Assembly: GCA_934271655.1 (NCBI GenBank)
Contig: CAKQRW010000064.1
Span: forward strand, 1-12,762
Direction: 5' to 3'
DNA from: an uncultured Bacteroidaceae bacterium
GTDB taxonomy: Bacteria; Bacteroidota; Bacteroidia; Bacteroidales; Bacteroidaceae
DNA: 12,762 bases
The notes beneath the pieces were generated by a model that was not told the DNA's origin, ran no database searches, and saw only the letters and a list, made by a program, of their open reading frames with translations. Of this stretch, positions 1 through 6,604 are shown piece after piece. A program made the translations under genes and the position numbers. Each line of letters begins with the position of its first letter. Within the stretch, counting starts at the first letter, position 1.

Positions 1-161
1 AGTATCAAGGTAGGCCGCTCCCATATTTGTCGCACTCTCTATCGGTCATCTTTTCCTTCTGTTTACCAGTCACTATGTCCGCACAGTTCCTTCAAACAGA
101 AGAAAAGTCTGCCTGGGGATAGAGCACGCCAAATATAAAACTAATTATGAGCACCTACTTA
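1..161 (-). repeat. Dispersed intergenic repeat, copy A (cut by window start)
   Basis: This stretch is closely similar (roughly 85% by eye) to the reverse complement of 4332-4494. Shared blocks include AGTATCAA at the start, CGGTCATCTTTTCCTTCTG, CAGTCACTATG, CAGAAGAAAA and the end TGAGCACCTACTTA. It ends at 142-161 with TAATTATGAGCACCTACTTA. The roughly 26 bases matching the other terminus of copy B would lie before base 1, so the copy is truncated by the window. It sits 28 bases past the end of the HAD gene, in the same orientation relative to that gene as copy B has to the porin gene. No coding potential is seen. It could be a MITE-like element or a structured noncoding RNA repeat. Confidence 0.85.
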
Positions 162-188
162 ATAGAAGTATGGTGGTGAAGCCACAAG

Positions 189-1004
189 TCAGAGTATGAA
201 CCGTTCCACCACGTGAGCCACTCCGTCCTCCTCATTGCTCAGGGTTATGAAGTCGGCTGCTTCCTGCACTTCTTTGGCTGCGTTGGCCATGGCTACTCCG
301 AGTCCGGCATACTCTATCATGCCTTTGTCGTTGTAGCCGTCGCCCACGGCTATGACCTCCTCCCTGTCTATGCCGAGGCTGGAGATGAGGCGGTCGATGG
401 ACTGTGACTTCTCTATGCCCATGGGCACGCACTCAAGGAAGAAGTCGGCGGAGCGGTACACGAGCATGTGGCCTTTCATCATGTCGGCTAAACGAAGCTC
501 AAGCTGATGGAGTGGCTCGGGATGGCCCACGATGAGGCATTTGTTGATGGGATACTGCACTTGGCCGATGAAATCGTGATATTCCTCCACAGGCATCTTG
601 TTGATGAATGCCTCATGCTGCACGTATTCATCATCTGCCTTGGTGGCGGCAATGCCCTCGCCCTGGTATGTAAGCATCTCCATGCCAGCGTCTTTGGCCT
701 CTTTGTACAGGGTGGGCACGAGCTTAGGGTCCAGCTCCTGGTTGAAGATGGTCTCTCCTGTCTTGCAACTGATGATTTTGCCTCCGTTGTAGGCAAGGAT
801 GTAGCCGTCGTGCTCCGGCAGGTGAAGCTGCCTGGCAAGAGGCATGATGCCGTATGTGGGTCTGCCAGAAGCCAGCACTACCTTCACGCCAAGAGCCTGC
901 GCCTGCATCAGCGCGTCGTGTGTCTTTGGGGTAATCTCTTTCTTGGCGTTGGTCAATGTGCCGTCAAGGTCGAGTACAATCATCTTGTATTCTGCTTTTT
1001 CCAT
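189..1004 (-). CDS. Cof-type HAD-IIB family phosphatase
   Basis: This 271-residue protein is a haloacid-dehalogenase-superfamily hydrolase of the Cof type, cytosolic because no signal peptide is seen. Motif I is IVLDLDGTLT, with Asp12 as nucleophile and Asp14 as general acid/base. Motif II is LASGRP with Ser46. Motif IV is GDGYND at 221-226, with Asp222 and Asp226 as Mg2+ ligands. The region between motifs II and III has the size of a type IIB alpha/beta cap. Family members dephosphorylate sugar phosphates, flavin or pyridoxal phosphates, and the true substrate cannot be read from sequence. The length is normal for the family. Met1 at 1004 was chosen; Met8 (MIVLDLDG) is a possible alternative. 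A well-formed promoter and a leader stem-loop lie upstream. It is divergent from the esterase and may be unrelated to xylan metabolism. Confidence 0.93.
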   Translation of the reverse strand: MEKAEYKMIVLDLDGTLTNAKKEITPKTHDALMQAQALGVKVVLASGRPTYGIMPLARQLHLPEHDGYILAYNGGKIISCKTGETIFNQELDPKLVPTLYKEAKDAGMEMLTYQGEGIAATKADDEYVQHEAFINKMPVEEYHDFIGQVQYPINKCLIVGHPEPLHQLELRLADMMKGHMLVYRSADFFLECVPMGIEKSQSIDRLISSLGIDREEVIAVGDGYNDKGMIEYAGLGVAMANAAKEVQEAADFITLSNEEDGVAHVVERFIL

Positions 1005-1065
1005 ATAATACTTATATATACTGCTTTACCTTACAATAAACTAAAATACTTTTTACCTTCAGCGT

Positions 1066-1098
1066 GTCTTTGCCAGATAGGTGCTGAGTGGCAAAGAC
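1066..1098 (-). other. Perfect 10-bp stem-loop in the HAD gene leader
   Basis: GTCTTTGCCA at 1066-1075 is perfectly complementary to TGGCAAAGAC at 1089-1098, with a 13-base loop. It lies just downstream of the predicted HAD promoter and would form at the extreme 5' end of the transcript. It is not followed by a T-run on either strand, so it is unlikely to be a terminator. On the minus strand the loop reads CTCAGCACCTATC and shares AGCACCTA with the intergenic motif described elsewhere in this window. An mRNA-stabilising 5' stem or a regulator site are both possible. Confidence 0.7.
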
Positions 1099-1102
1099 GA
1101 TG

Positions 1103-1134
1103 CAAAATTAGTGTTTTTTCTGCTATTGCACAAA
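1103..1134 (-). promoter_or_regulatory. Bacteroidetes-type promoter for the HAD gene
   Basis: On the minus strand TTTG (plus CAAA, 1131-1134) is followed by exactly 20 bases and then TAATTTTG (plus 1103-1110). This matches the Bacteroidetes housekeeping sigma consensus of TTTG, 19-21 bases, TAnnTTTG. Transcription would start near 1096-1098, giving a leader of about 93 bases. Confidence 0.75.
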
Positions 1135-1145
1135 TAATTGATATG

Positions 1146-1180
1146 CGAGACGTGTATCTCGTTTATTATTGCTAACTTTG
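1146..1180 (+). promoter_or_regulatory. Candidate esterase promoter with palindrome at the -33 position
   Basis: TAACTTTG at 1173-1180 matches the -7 consensus TAnnTTTG, 20 bases before the ATG at 1201. No TTTG sits at the expected -33 distance. That place is instead occupied by the perfect inverted repeat CGAGA-N6-TCTCG at 1146-1161, which could be an operator. The promoter call is moderate and the operator call is weak, because 5-bp arms can arise by chance. Confidence 0.45.
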
Positions 1181-1200
1181 TCAGGAAAAACAATAACAAT

Positions 1201-3111
1201 ATGAGACAAATACTTTTACTGATGATGCTCTTCATGGCCAATGCCATAGTGAGGGCGCAAATGATTGAATTGCCAAATTTCTTTTCACATGGGATGGTGC
1301 TTCAGAGAGATGCCAAGGTTCCGGTCTGGGGCAAGGCAGAACCAGGAAAAAAAATTGAGGTGACCATCAATGGCAAGCACGCCAAGACTGTGGCTGATGC
1401 TGAGGGCAAGTGGAAAGTCTATCTGCCAAAGATGAAGGCAGGCGGACCTTATACCATGCTTGTCATAGCTGGACGCAACAGGGTCAGGCCTATAGCTAAT
1501 GTGATGATAGGCGATGTCTTCCTGTGTTCGGGACAGTCGAACATGGAGCTGCCCATACGTCGCTGCATGGATGTGGTGGCTGACGACGTGAAGGATTATT
1601 CGAATGACAAGATACGTTACCTGAAGTTTCCTCATCAGTTCAACTATGTGCGTCCCAACTATGATGTTGAGATTTTGCCATGGCAGAACATCACTCCCCA
1701 GAACTGCGGTGAGGTGAGCGGCATATGCTATTTTATGGCGAGGAAGCTGCAGGCCAAGTATGGCGTGCCTGTGGGCATCATCAATTCTGCGGTGGGAGGC
1801 ACACAGGTGCAGGCGTGGATGCCGCATGATGTGCTCGCCACATTCGACGGATATGCCGAGGAACTGAGCAAGCCCAAGTATCACCAGGAGAACTGGGTGG
1901 ACTCGGTGAGGCGCGCGGAGAGCAAGGCTGGCATGGACTGGGAGAATGCCATGAACGCCAAGGACACGGTCATGGGCAGGTGGAACGAGCCAGGCTATGA
2001 CTTCTCTTCTTGGAAGACTGTAGATATGTTCTCCAACTGGAGCGGCCGCAAGAATGGCTCTTACTGGTTCCGCGTCGCGGTGAGCGTACCGAAGGAACTG
2101 GCAGGCAAGAAGGCTGTGCTCAGGTTTGGCGCTATGAAGGATGCCGACACTATATATGTCAATGGCAAGTATGTGGGAAATACCACATATGAGTATCCGC
2201 CGCGTGTGTACAATGTGAAGGAGGGCATCCTGCATGAGGGTGTCAACAATATTGTGGTTCATCTCATGTCGCAGAACGGAAGTGGCAATTTCACTAAGGG
2301 CAAGCTCTACCAGCTGGAGATTGACGGCCAGGTCATCCCTCTCGGCTCTCAGTTGCAGATGGCTGTGGGGTGCGTCATGCCCGCCAAGCCCGCCAGCACA
2401 TATTTCGTGGACACGCCGACGGGACTGTACAATGCCATGATTGCCCCATTGCAGGACTTCCCTGTGAAGGGCATGCTATGGTATCAGGGCGAGAGCAACC
2501 TGAGCAGCACTAAGACCTACGCCTCCATGCTTCAGGCTATGGTTGAAGCGTGGAGAAAGCAGTTCAAGAGATGCTTCCCTGTGGTCATAATGCAGTTGCC
2601 TGGCTATATGTCCAAGCATGACCAACCTGTGGAGACAAGCTGGACGCAGATACGCAACCAGCAGTATATGGCTGCCCATGGCATCAAGAATGCGGCTCTC
2701 GCTCCTACACTCGATACTGGCGAGTATAACGACATACATCCGCAAGACAAGAAGACTGCGGGCATGCGCGCAGCTCAGCAGATGAGCCGTCTGGCCTATG
2801 GCGACAAGGATAAGGCTGGCGATGTACCAATGCCAGTATCTGCGTGTGTGGCAGATGGCAAGGCTGTTGTCACGTTTGACGGTGTGGCCGATGGACTGAA
2901 GGCTTCGGCCTTGCATGACTTCGCTATTCTCGTGGATGGCAAGTACCAGTGGGCAGAGGCCAAGGTGACGGGCAGCAACATTGTGACGGTCACATTGCCT
3001 GCTGGCATGAAGGCCACGACTGTGCGTTACTGTTGGGACGACTATCCGCAGCCGTCGCTGTTCAACTCTGTGGGAGTGCCGGCTCCGCAGTTTGAGATAG
3101 AGGCGAGATGA
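1201..3111 (+). CDS. Sialate O-acetylesterase-type SGNH esterase (SASA family)
   Basis: This 636-residue exported carbohydrate esterase begins MRQILLLMMLFMANAIVRAQ, a typical signal peptide. A longer frame from TTG at 1138 is rejected because it puts 21 unlikely residues before that peptide and covers the promoter. Catalytic features: CSGQSNMELP with Ser113 in the SGNH/SASA block I, WYQGESN further on, and DIHP with Asp511 and His513 near the end. About residues 260-400 form an inserted beta-rich domain (SYWFRVAVSVP, ADTIYVNGKYVG, NNIVVHL), as in long bacterial 9-O-acetylesterases, where a sugar-binding-like domain interrupts the hydrolase. The family removes acetyl groups from sialic acid or other sugars. 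Beside GH67 and GH115 an acetyl-xylan or oligosaccharide deacetylase role is plausible but inferred. The porin starts 58 bases downstream on the same strand. Confidence 0.92.
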   Translation: MRQILLLMMLFMANAIVRAQMIELPNFFSHGMVLQRDAKVPVWGKAEPGKKIEVTINGKHAKTVADAEGKWKVYLPKMKAGGPYTMLVIAGRNRVRPIANVMIGDVFLCSGQSNMELPIRRCMDVVADDVKDYSNDKIRYLKFPHQFNYVRPNYDVEILPWQNITPQNCGEVSGICYFMARKLQAKYGVPVGIINSAVGGTQVQAWMPHDVLATFDGYAEELSKPKYHQENWVDSVRRAESKAGMDWENAMNAKDTVMGRWNEPGYDFSSWKTVDMFSNWSGRKNGSYWFRVAVSVPKELAGKKAVLRFGAMKDADTIYVNGKYVGNTTYEYPPRVYNVKEGILHEGVNNIVVHLMSQNGSGNFTKGKLYQLEIDGQVIPLGSQLQMAVGCVMPAKPASTYFVDTPTGLYNAMIAPLQDFPVKGMLWYQGESNLSSTKTYASMLQAMVEAWRKQFKRCFPVVIMQLPGYMSKHDQPVETSWTQIRNQQYMAAHGIKNAALAPTLDTGEYNDIHPQDKKTAGMRAAQQMSRLAYGDKDKAGDVPMPVSACVADGKAVVTFDGVADGLKASALHDFAILVDGKYQWAEAKVTGSNIVTVTLPAGMKATTVRYCWDDYPQPSLFNSVGVPAPQFEIEAR

Positions 3112-3125
3112 GCTGGCGCATAAGA

Positions 3126-3161
3126 TAATTTTGAACACATAATAATTCGAACATTTACTTA
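3126..3161 (+). promoter_or_regulatory. Porin leader with -7-like element and intergenic motif copy
   Basis: TAATTTTG at 3126-3133 matches the Bacteroidetes -7 element but has no -33 partner at the right distance. A diverged copy of the recurring motif, TAATTCGAACATTTACTTA, lies at 3143-3161 and ends 8 bases before the porin ATG. The block AATTTTGAACA is echoed as AATAATTCGAACA, suggesting a small internal duplication. The porin could have its own promoter here or be read through from the esterase. Confidence 0.4.
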
Positions 3162-3169
3162 ATAAAGAG

Positions 3170-4264
3170 ATGAAAAGATTTATCCTCACATATGTTGCTG
3201 CAAGCCTGATGGCTATGCCATTGCTGGCTCAAAGCAACGAGAAGGCAGAGAACAGCACTTCGGTCAAGCCGTTGTTGAGCCGCAACCTTAAAGACTATGC
3301 CAGCGTGCCCAAGTTTGGCGGTTACTTCATAGGCAAGTACACATATTCCGACCAGGATGGCAAGCATGGAGGCAATGGCTTCAGCCAGCGCCTGATACGT
3401 GCCTATGTCGATGGCACCATACTCACAGATTTCAAGTACAGGGTGCAGGTGCAGGTGAGCAACTCCAATTTCCACATGAAGGACTTCTTTGTTGAGTGGA
3501 CCAAGAACAAGGAGTGCATGATAAAGGTGGGACAGTTTAAGCGGGCCTTCCTGTTTGAGAACCCGTACAATCCATTTGATGTGGGGGCGGCAGACTATGC
3601 TCAGGTGACTCGTGAGCTGGCTGGCGTTGGCAATACAGAGAATGGCGTGGCCAATGGAGGACGTGACCAGGGCATCCAGGTGCAGGGTGACCTCTTCCCT
3701 GCCCAGAGCGATGGCCACAGGTATGTGCATTACCAGTTGCAGATGATGAATGGCCAGGGCATCAATGCCTCTGACGCCAACGCTCGCAAGGATTTTCTGG
3801 GCACGCTGCAGGTTCAGCCTGTCAAGGACCTTTATGTAGGACTGTTTGGCTGGACTGGCAATTATGTGAGCAATGGTGTGACGGTAGACCGCAACCGTTG
3901 GGCTGCTGCGGTGAAGTATGAGCATGAGGGATGGACCGCGCGTGCAGAGTATGCGCATTCGCAGGGGCATAAGATAAAGGAGTATGACAAGGAGACGGGC
4001 TCTTTCTCTGGCACAGGCCGCTCAGATGGCTGGTATGCCATTGTGGGAGTGCCTTTCAGCGACTGGCTGAAGATGAACGTGAAGTATGACGCTTACAGGG
4101 ATCAGGCCAACTGGGAGTCTATGCGCACCATGTATTCTGTCATACCAAACATACAGCTTCATAAGAATCTGCTCATGCAGGTGCAGTATAATTATGTGCA
4201 CGACCGCATGAGCGTGGACAGAGACTACAACGAGGTGTGGGCAGAGCTTTATGTGAGATTCTGA
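3170..4264 (+). CDS. Outer-membrane porin, phosphate-selective porin O/P-like
   Basis: This 364-residue beta-barrel protein resembles the Porin_O_P family (OprO/OprP-like). It has a signal peptide (MKRFILTYVAASLMAMPLLA). Alternating hydrophobic and polar strands rich in Tyr and Trp run through it, for example YRVQVQVSNSNFHMKDFFVEW, split here by the family-typical turn before VGQFKRAF. The block QFKRAFLFENPYNPFD is characteristic of the family. The protein ends in VRF with a C-terminal aromatic residue, as barrel proteins recognised by the BAM complex do. Length is typical. In Bacteroidetes the solute of such porins is usually unknown, so phosphate specificity should not be assumed. It follows the esterase by 58 bases and may be co-transcribed. 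A 21-bp tandem repeat begins over its stop codon and repeat copy B follows. Confidence 0.88.
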   Translation: MKRFILTYVAASLMAMPLLAQSNEKAENSTSVKPLLSRNLKDYASVPKFGGYFIGKYTYSDQDGKHGGNGFSQRLIRAYVDGTILTDFKYRVQVQVSNSNFHMKDFFVEWTKNKECMIKVGQFKRAFLFENPYNPFDVGAADYAQVTRELAGVGNTENGVANGGRDQGIQVQGDLFPAQSDGHRYVHYQLQMMNGQGINASDANARKDFLGTLQVQPVKDLYVGLFGWTGNYVSNGVTVDRNRWAAAVKYEHEGWTARAEYAHSQGHKIKEYDKETGSFSGTGRSDGWYAIVGVPFSDWLKMNVKYDAYRDQANWESMRTMYSVIPNIQLHKNLLMQVQYNYVHDRMSVDRDYNEVWAELYVRF

Positions 4265-4304
4265 TAAGCGCATGTGAGGTTTTGATAAGCTCATGTGATG
4301 CTCA
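4263..4304 (+). repeat. Two 21-bp near-tandem repeats over the porin stop codon
   Basis: GATAAGCGCATGTGAGGTTTT (21 bases, first 20: GATAAGCGCATGTGAGGTTT) at 4263-4283 is followed directly by GATAAGCTCATGTGATGCTC at 4284-4303. The first unit includes the last two bases of the porin stop codon. A small palindrome, ATGCT-C-AGCAT, follows at 4298-4308. This looks like a local duplication at the gene's 3' end; no function is apparent. Confidence 0.7.
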
Positions 4305-4323
4305 GCATAGATGAGTCTAAGGT

Positions 4324-4529
4324 AATCATGATAAGTAGGTGCTCATAATTATTTTTATATTTGCCATGCTCTATCTTGAGGAAGGTTTTTTTCTTCTGTC
4401 TGAAGGAGCTATGCGGGCATAGTGACTGATAAACAGAAGGAAAAGATGACCGAGAGAGTGTGTGGCAAATATTGGAGCGGCTTACTTTGATACTATAAAC
4501 TAATTTTGAACACCTACTTATGAATGATT
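4324..4529 (+). repeat. MITE-like repeat with terminal inverted repeats, copy B
   Basis: The core is 4332-4520 (189 bp). It starts TAAGTAGGTGCTCATAATTA (4332-4351) and ends TAATTTTGAACACCTACTTA (4501-4520); these are imperfect inverted repeats extending over about 28 bases. Flanking AATCAT (4324-4329) and ATGATT (4524-4529) extend the symmetry. TGA on both sides of the core could be a 3-bp target duplication. Inside, CTTCTGT (4393-4399) pairs with ACAGAAG (4433-4439), enclosing CTATGC-GG-GCATAG (4409-4422). The interior is closely similar to copy A at 1-161 in inverse orientation. No coding frame is seen. It begins 67 bases past the porin stop. It may be a non-autonomous mobile element or a folded 3' RNA element. 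Confidence 0.85.
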
Positions 4530-4549
4530 GAAAGGACTTGGCCGAAAAG

Positions 4550-4621
4550 AAAGGTTCCTCTGGAATAAGCGTGGACATGGTGAGTGTTCACACTTATTCC
4601 AGAGGAACCTTTTTCTTTTTT
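4550..4621. terminator. Very long hairpin, probable bidirectional terminator
   Basis: A perfect 20-bp stem joins AAAGGTTCCTCTGGAATAAG (4550-4569) with CTTATTCCAGAGGAACCTTT (4593-4612). After one mismatch it continues for 7 more pairs (4571-4577 with 4585-4591, one of them G-T), closing on a 7-base loop. T-rich tracts flank it on both strands (TTTTTCTTTTTT on plus, TTTCTTTTC on minus). It lies between the convergent porin and GH67 genes, where it can end both transcripts. The stem is much longer than most intrinsic terminators. Confidence 0.75.
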
Positions 4622-4727
4622 ATAAGTAAGTGCTCCTGTTTATGTCTTATAAGTAGGTGCTCCTGCTTGTGTCTTTCTGTGGGCTTGTGCCTTTCTGTTG
4701 GCTTATGTCTTTCCGTTGGCTTGGGCA
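4621..4727. repeat. Tandem repeats: 2 x 27 bp then 3 x 18 bp
   Basis: Two 27-bp units at 4621-4647 and 4648-4674 each start TATAAGTARGTGCTCCTG and carry one copy of the recurring motif (on the minus strand, GGAGCACYTACTTATA). Three 18-bp units follow at 4674-4691, 4692-4709 and 4710-4727: TTTCTGTGGGCTTGTGCC, TTTCTGTTGGCTTATGTC and TTTCCGTTGGCTTGGGCA. The array lies between the long hairpin and the GH67 stop, so it would be in the GH67 mRNA 3' end. A short plus-strand frame across it encodes only a low-complexity CLSVGL repeat and is not called as a gene. Confidence 0.8.
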
Positions 4728-4748
4728 CAAGCTGCTGTCGCGTTTCGC

Positions 4749-6497
4749 TTATGGCAGCTTGTCCATAGGCGCGGCCGTGTAGTTGTCGATATCCAGATGA
4801 TACTTCATCAGGTCATCCAAAGAATGCCTGAAAGCAGGGCTGTCGGGCGGCAGAGCCTGGCCAGAGAATTGCTGGAAATACAGCAGGCAGGCGTCTCGCC
4901 ACCATTGTGCGTCTTTCGCTTGGCGCTCAAAGCGAGCCAGCTGCCGCTCATACACGTCATGGCCCACATATGGCTTGGCGGCTCTCCATGTGTCCACAAA
5001 CTTGGCTGCCTGGCTGACGCCTCTGTCGTATGTGTAGCAAAGGTTGTCCCACAGGCTCAAGCCGTTGCTCATTGTGTAGTCCCAGCGTGCGTGGTGAAAC
5101 CACAGCAGCAGGTTTTCGGGGCATGTCTTTATATTGTTGTACATAGTGCACAGCGGCTCCGGGTACTGGTTGACGTTGTCCGAGCCCATGTCTCCTGCCA
5201 GACAGGGCTCTCTATGGTCGCTACGGTTGAATCCGATGCCGATGCTGTCTGCGCGGTGGTAGAACTTAGGTAGCCAGTCCTCACGCCAGCCCTTGGGGGC
5301 GCACCATGGCTCAGGACCGTAATGATGGCCGCCAGCGAAGATGTGGTGCAGTCCAAGAGGCATCATGTAGTCTACAAGCGTCTCTCTGCTCTTCAGCAGC
5401 AGCTGTGTCATCGGGCGCACGAAGCGCTCGTCCTGGCTGTAGTATTCTCTGAGGAAGTCTCTGGCTATGCCGGCTGATGAGGCTTGCGTGTCGCTGGCCA
5501 GACGTCCGAAGGCGTACCAGTTGGCCATGCTGAGGTCGTTGCCTGTCCAGTTGCTGGCATCGCCTATGTTGGCCACGCCTGCTGCGCCGACGAGGTTCTG
5601 CCTGTCTTTTATCATGTCGAGCGTGTCGAAAAACTCTCGCCACATCGGGGCGAGGAAGCAGGTCTGTATGCTGCCTCCTGTGTATTCCTGTGTGATCTGG
5701 AACTCCACCATCATCTTGGTCTTTTTCAGGGCGAAGAACAACGGCGACACAGGTTCACGCGGCTGGAAGTCTATAGGCCCATTTTTTATCTGTATGATGA
5801 CGTTGTCGCTGAACTGGCCGTCGAGGCCAATGAACTCTTCGTAGGCCTGGTTGGCGCGGTCGCCTCCCTTGGCTGAGTAGATGAAGGCGCGCCACATCAC
5901 TATGCCTCCGTGTGGGGCCAGGGCTGCTGCCAGCATGTTGGCTCCGTCTGCATGGGTGCGTCCATAGTCCATAGGGCCAGGCTCGCCCTCGCTGTTGGCT
6001 TTCACAAGGAAACCTCCGAAATCTGGTATGAGCTTGTATATCTCGTTAGTTTTTTTTGCCCACCAGGCCTTGACTGCGGGGTCGAGCGGGTCGGCTGTTT
6101 TAAGTTCGCCAAGAGCTTTAGGTGTGGCGAAGTTGATGGATAAATATACTTTTATGCCGTATGGACGCAGGATGTCGGCTATCTTGGCTGTTTTGCGCAG
6201 CATCTTGTCTGTAAGCATCATGGGCTTGGCGTTCACGTTGTTGAGCACGGTCCCATTGATGCCGAACGCTTGGTTGAGACGTCCGTATTCGTTGTACTTG
6301 GCTGCCAGGCTGTCGGGCATCGCTCTCTTTCCTGTAGGGATGGCGTCCCATTTCCATATTGACTTGCCTGCATAGCCTCTCTCGATAGTGCCATCGGGGT
6401 TGTCCCAATGGTTGAGCAGCCTTAGCTCCAGTTTGTCTGCCCATGCAGAGCTGCACAGGAGTGTCATGGCTAAGATGTAAAAGATCTTTTTGAGCAT
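4749..6497 (-). CDS. aguA: GH67 alpha-glucuronidase lacking the N-terminal domain
   Basis: This 582-residue exported enzyme belongs to glycoside hydrolase family 67, which removes (4-O-methyl)glucuronic acid from the non-reducing-end xylose of xylo-oligosaccharides. A signal peptide, MLKKIFYILAMTLLCSSAWA, fixes the start at 6497. The frame stays open to 6626, but that extension has no family likeness. The mature protein enters the catalytic barrel almost at once (LRLLNHWDN, 25-33). Family landmarks follow: ERGYAG, GINGTVLNNVN, VKANSEGEPGP with Glu170 as probable acid, IKNGPIDFQPREP with Asp243, and FQITQEYTG with Glu271. The Asp-to-Glu spacing of 28 and Glu-to-Asp spacing of 73 agree with catalytic residues as recalled for Cellvibrio GlcA67A (E292, D365, E393). 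The N-terminal GH67N beta domain of about 120 residues is absent. It lies 225 bases downstream of ugd. Confidence 0.93.
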   Translation of the reverse strand: MLKKIFYILAMTLLCSSAWADKLELRLLNHWDNPDGTIERGYAGKSIWKWDAIPTGKRAMPDSLAAKYNEYGRLNQAFGINGTVLNNVNAKPMMLTDKMLRKTAKIADILRPYGIKVYLSINFATPKALGELKTADPLDPAVKAWWAKKTNEIYKLIPDFGGFLVKANSEGEPGPMDYGRTHADGANMLAAALAPHGGIVMWRAFIYSAKGGDRANQAYEEFIGLDGQFSDNVIIQIKNGPIDFQPREPVSPLFFALKKTKMMVEFQITQEYTGGSIQTCFLAPMWREFFDTLDMIKDRQNLVGAAGVANIGDASNWTGNDLSMANWYAFGRLASDTQASSAGIARDFLREYYSQDERFVRPMTQLLLKSRETLVDYMMPLGLHHIFAGGHHYGPEPWCAPKGWREDWLPKFYHRADSIGIGFNRSDHREPCLAGDMGSDNVNQYPEPLCTMYNNIKTCPENLLLWFHHARWDYTMSNGLSLWDNLCYTYDRGVSQAAKFVDTWRAAKPYVGHDVYERQLARFERQAKDAQWWRDACLLYFQQFSGQALPPDSPAFRHSLDDLMKYHLDIDNYTAAPMDKLP

Positions 6498-6511
6498 GTG
6501 TGTTGTGATTG

Positions 6512-6557
6512 GTGGAATGTTGAAGAATTGAATTGTGGAATGTTGGGAATTGATGGT
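6512..6557 (-). promoter_or_regulatory. 23-bp period direct repeats just upstream of GH67
   Basis: GTGGAATGTTG occurs at 6512-6522 and again at 6535-6545, exactly 23 bases apart; a weaker echo, GAAATGT, starts at 6558. Both copies are followed by an AATTGA block. On the coding (minus) strand this is a G-poor leader with CAACATTCCAC repeated, ending 14 bases before the GH67 ATG. Direct half-sites about two helical turns apart are the usual layout for AraC-type regulators, but the location so close to the start codon also fits a simple unstructured translation leader. Confidence 0.45.
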
Positions 6558-6604
6558 GAAATGTAGGAGTGATGATGGTGCGGTGTCGGGCATGTGGTGC
6601 TCCG

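Noticed and set aside
1138..1200. N-terminal extension of the esterase from a TTG codon
   Set aside because: The extension overlaps the -7 element TAACTTTG and precedes a clean signal peptide starting at ATG 1201.
4332..4344. TAAGTAGGTGCTC as a Shine-Dalgarno-like sequence
   Set aside because: It resembles the complement of the 16S 3' end, but where the motif precedes genes (porin, ugd) the mRNA carries the opposite strand, and other copies are not near starts.
1..4520. Recombinase-driven invertible promoter (phase switch)
   Set aside because: The inverted copies are long and diverged and span three whole genes, unlike short invertible promoters, and no recombinase gene lies in the window. 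Only homologous inversion remains possible.
4538..4768. Small plus-strand frame with CLSVGL repeats
   Set aside because: It reads across the long hairpin and the 18-bp tandem repeats, starts inside the terminator region and looks like a by-product of repeat DNA.
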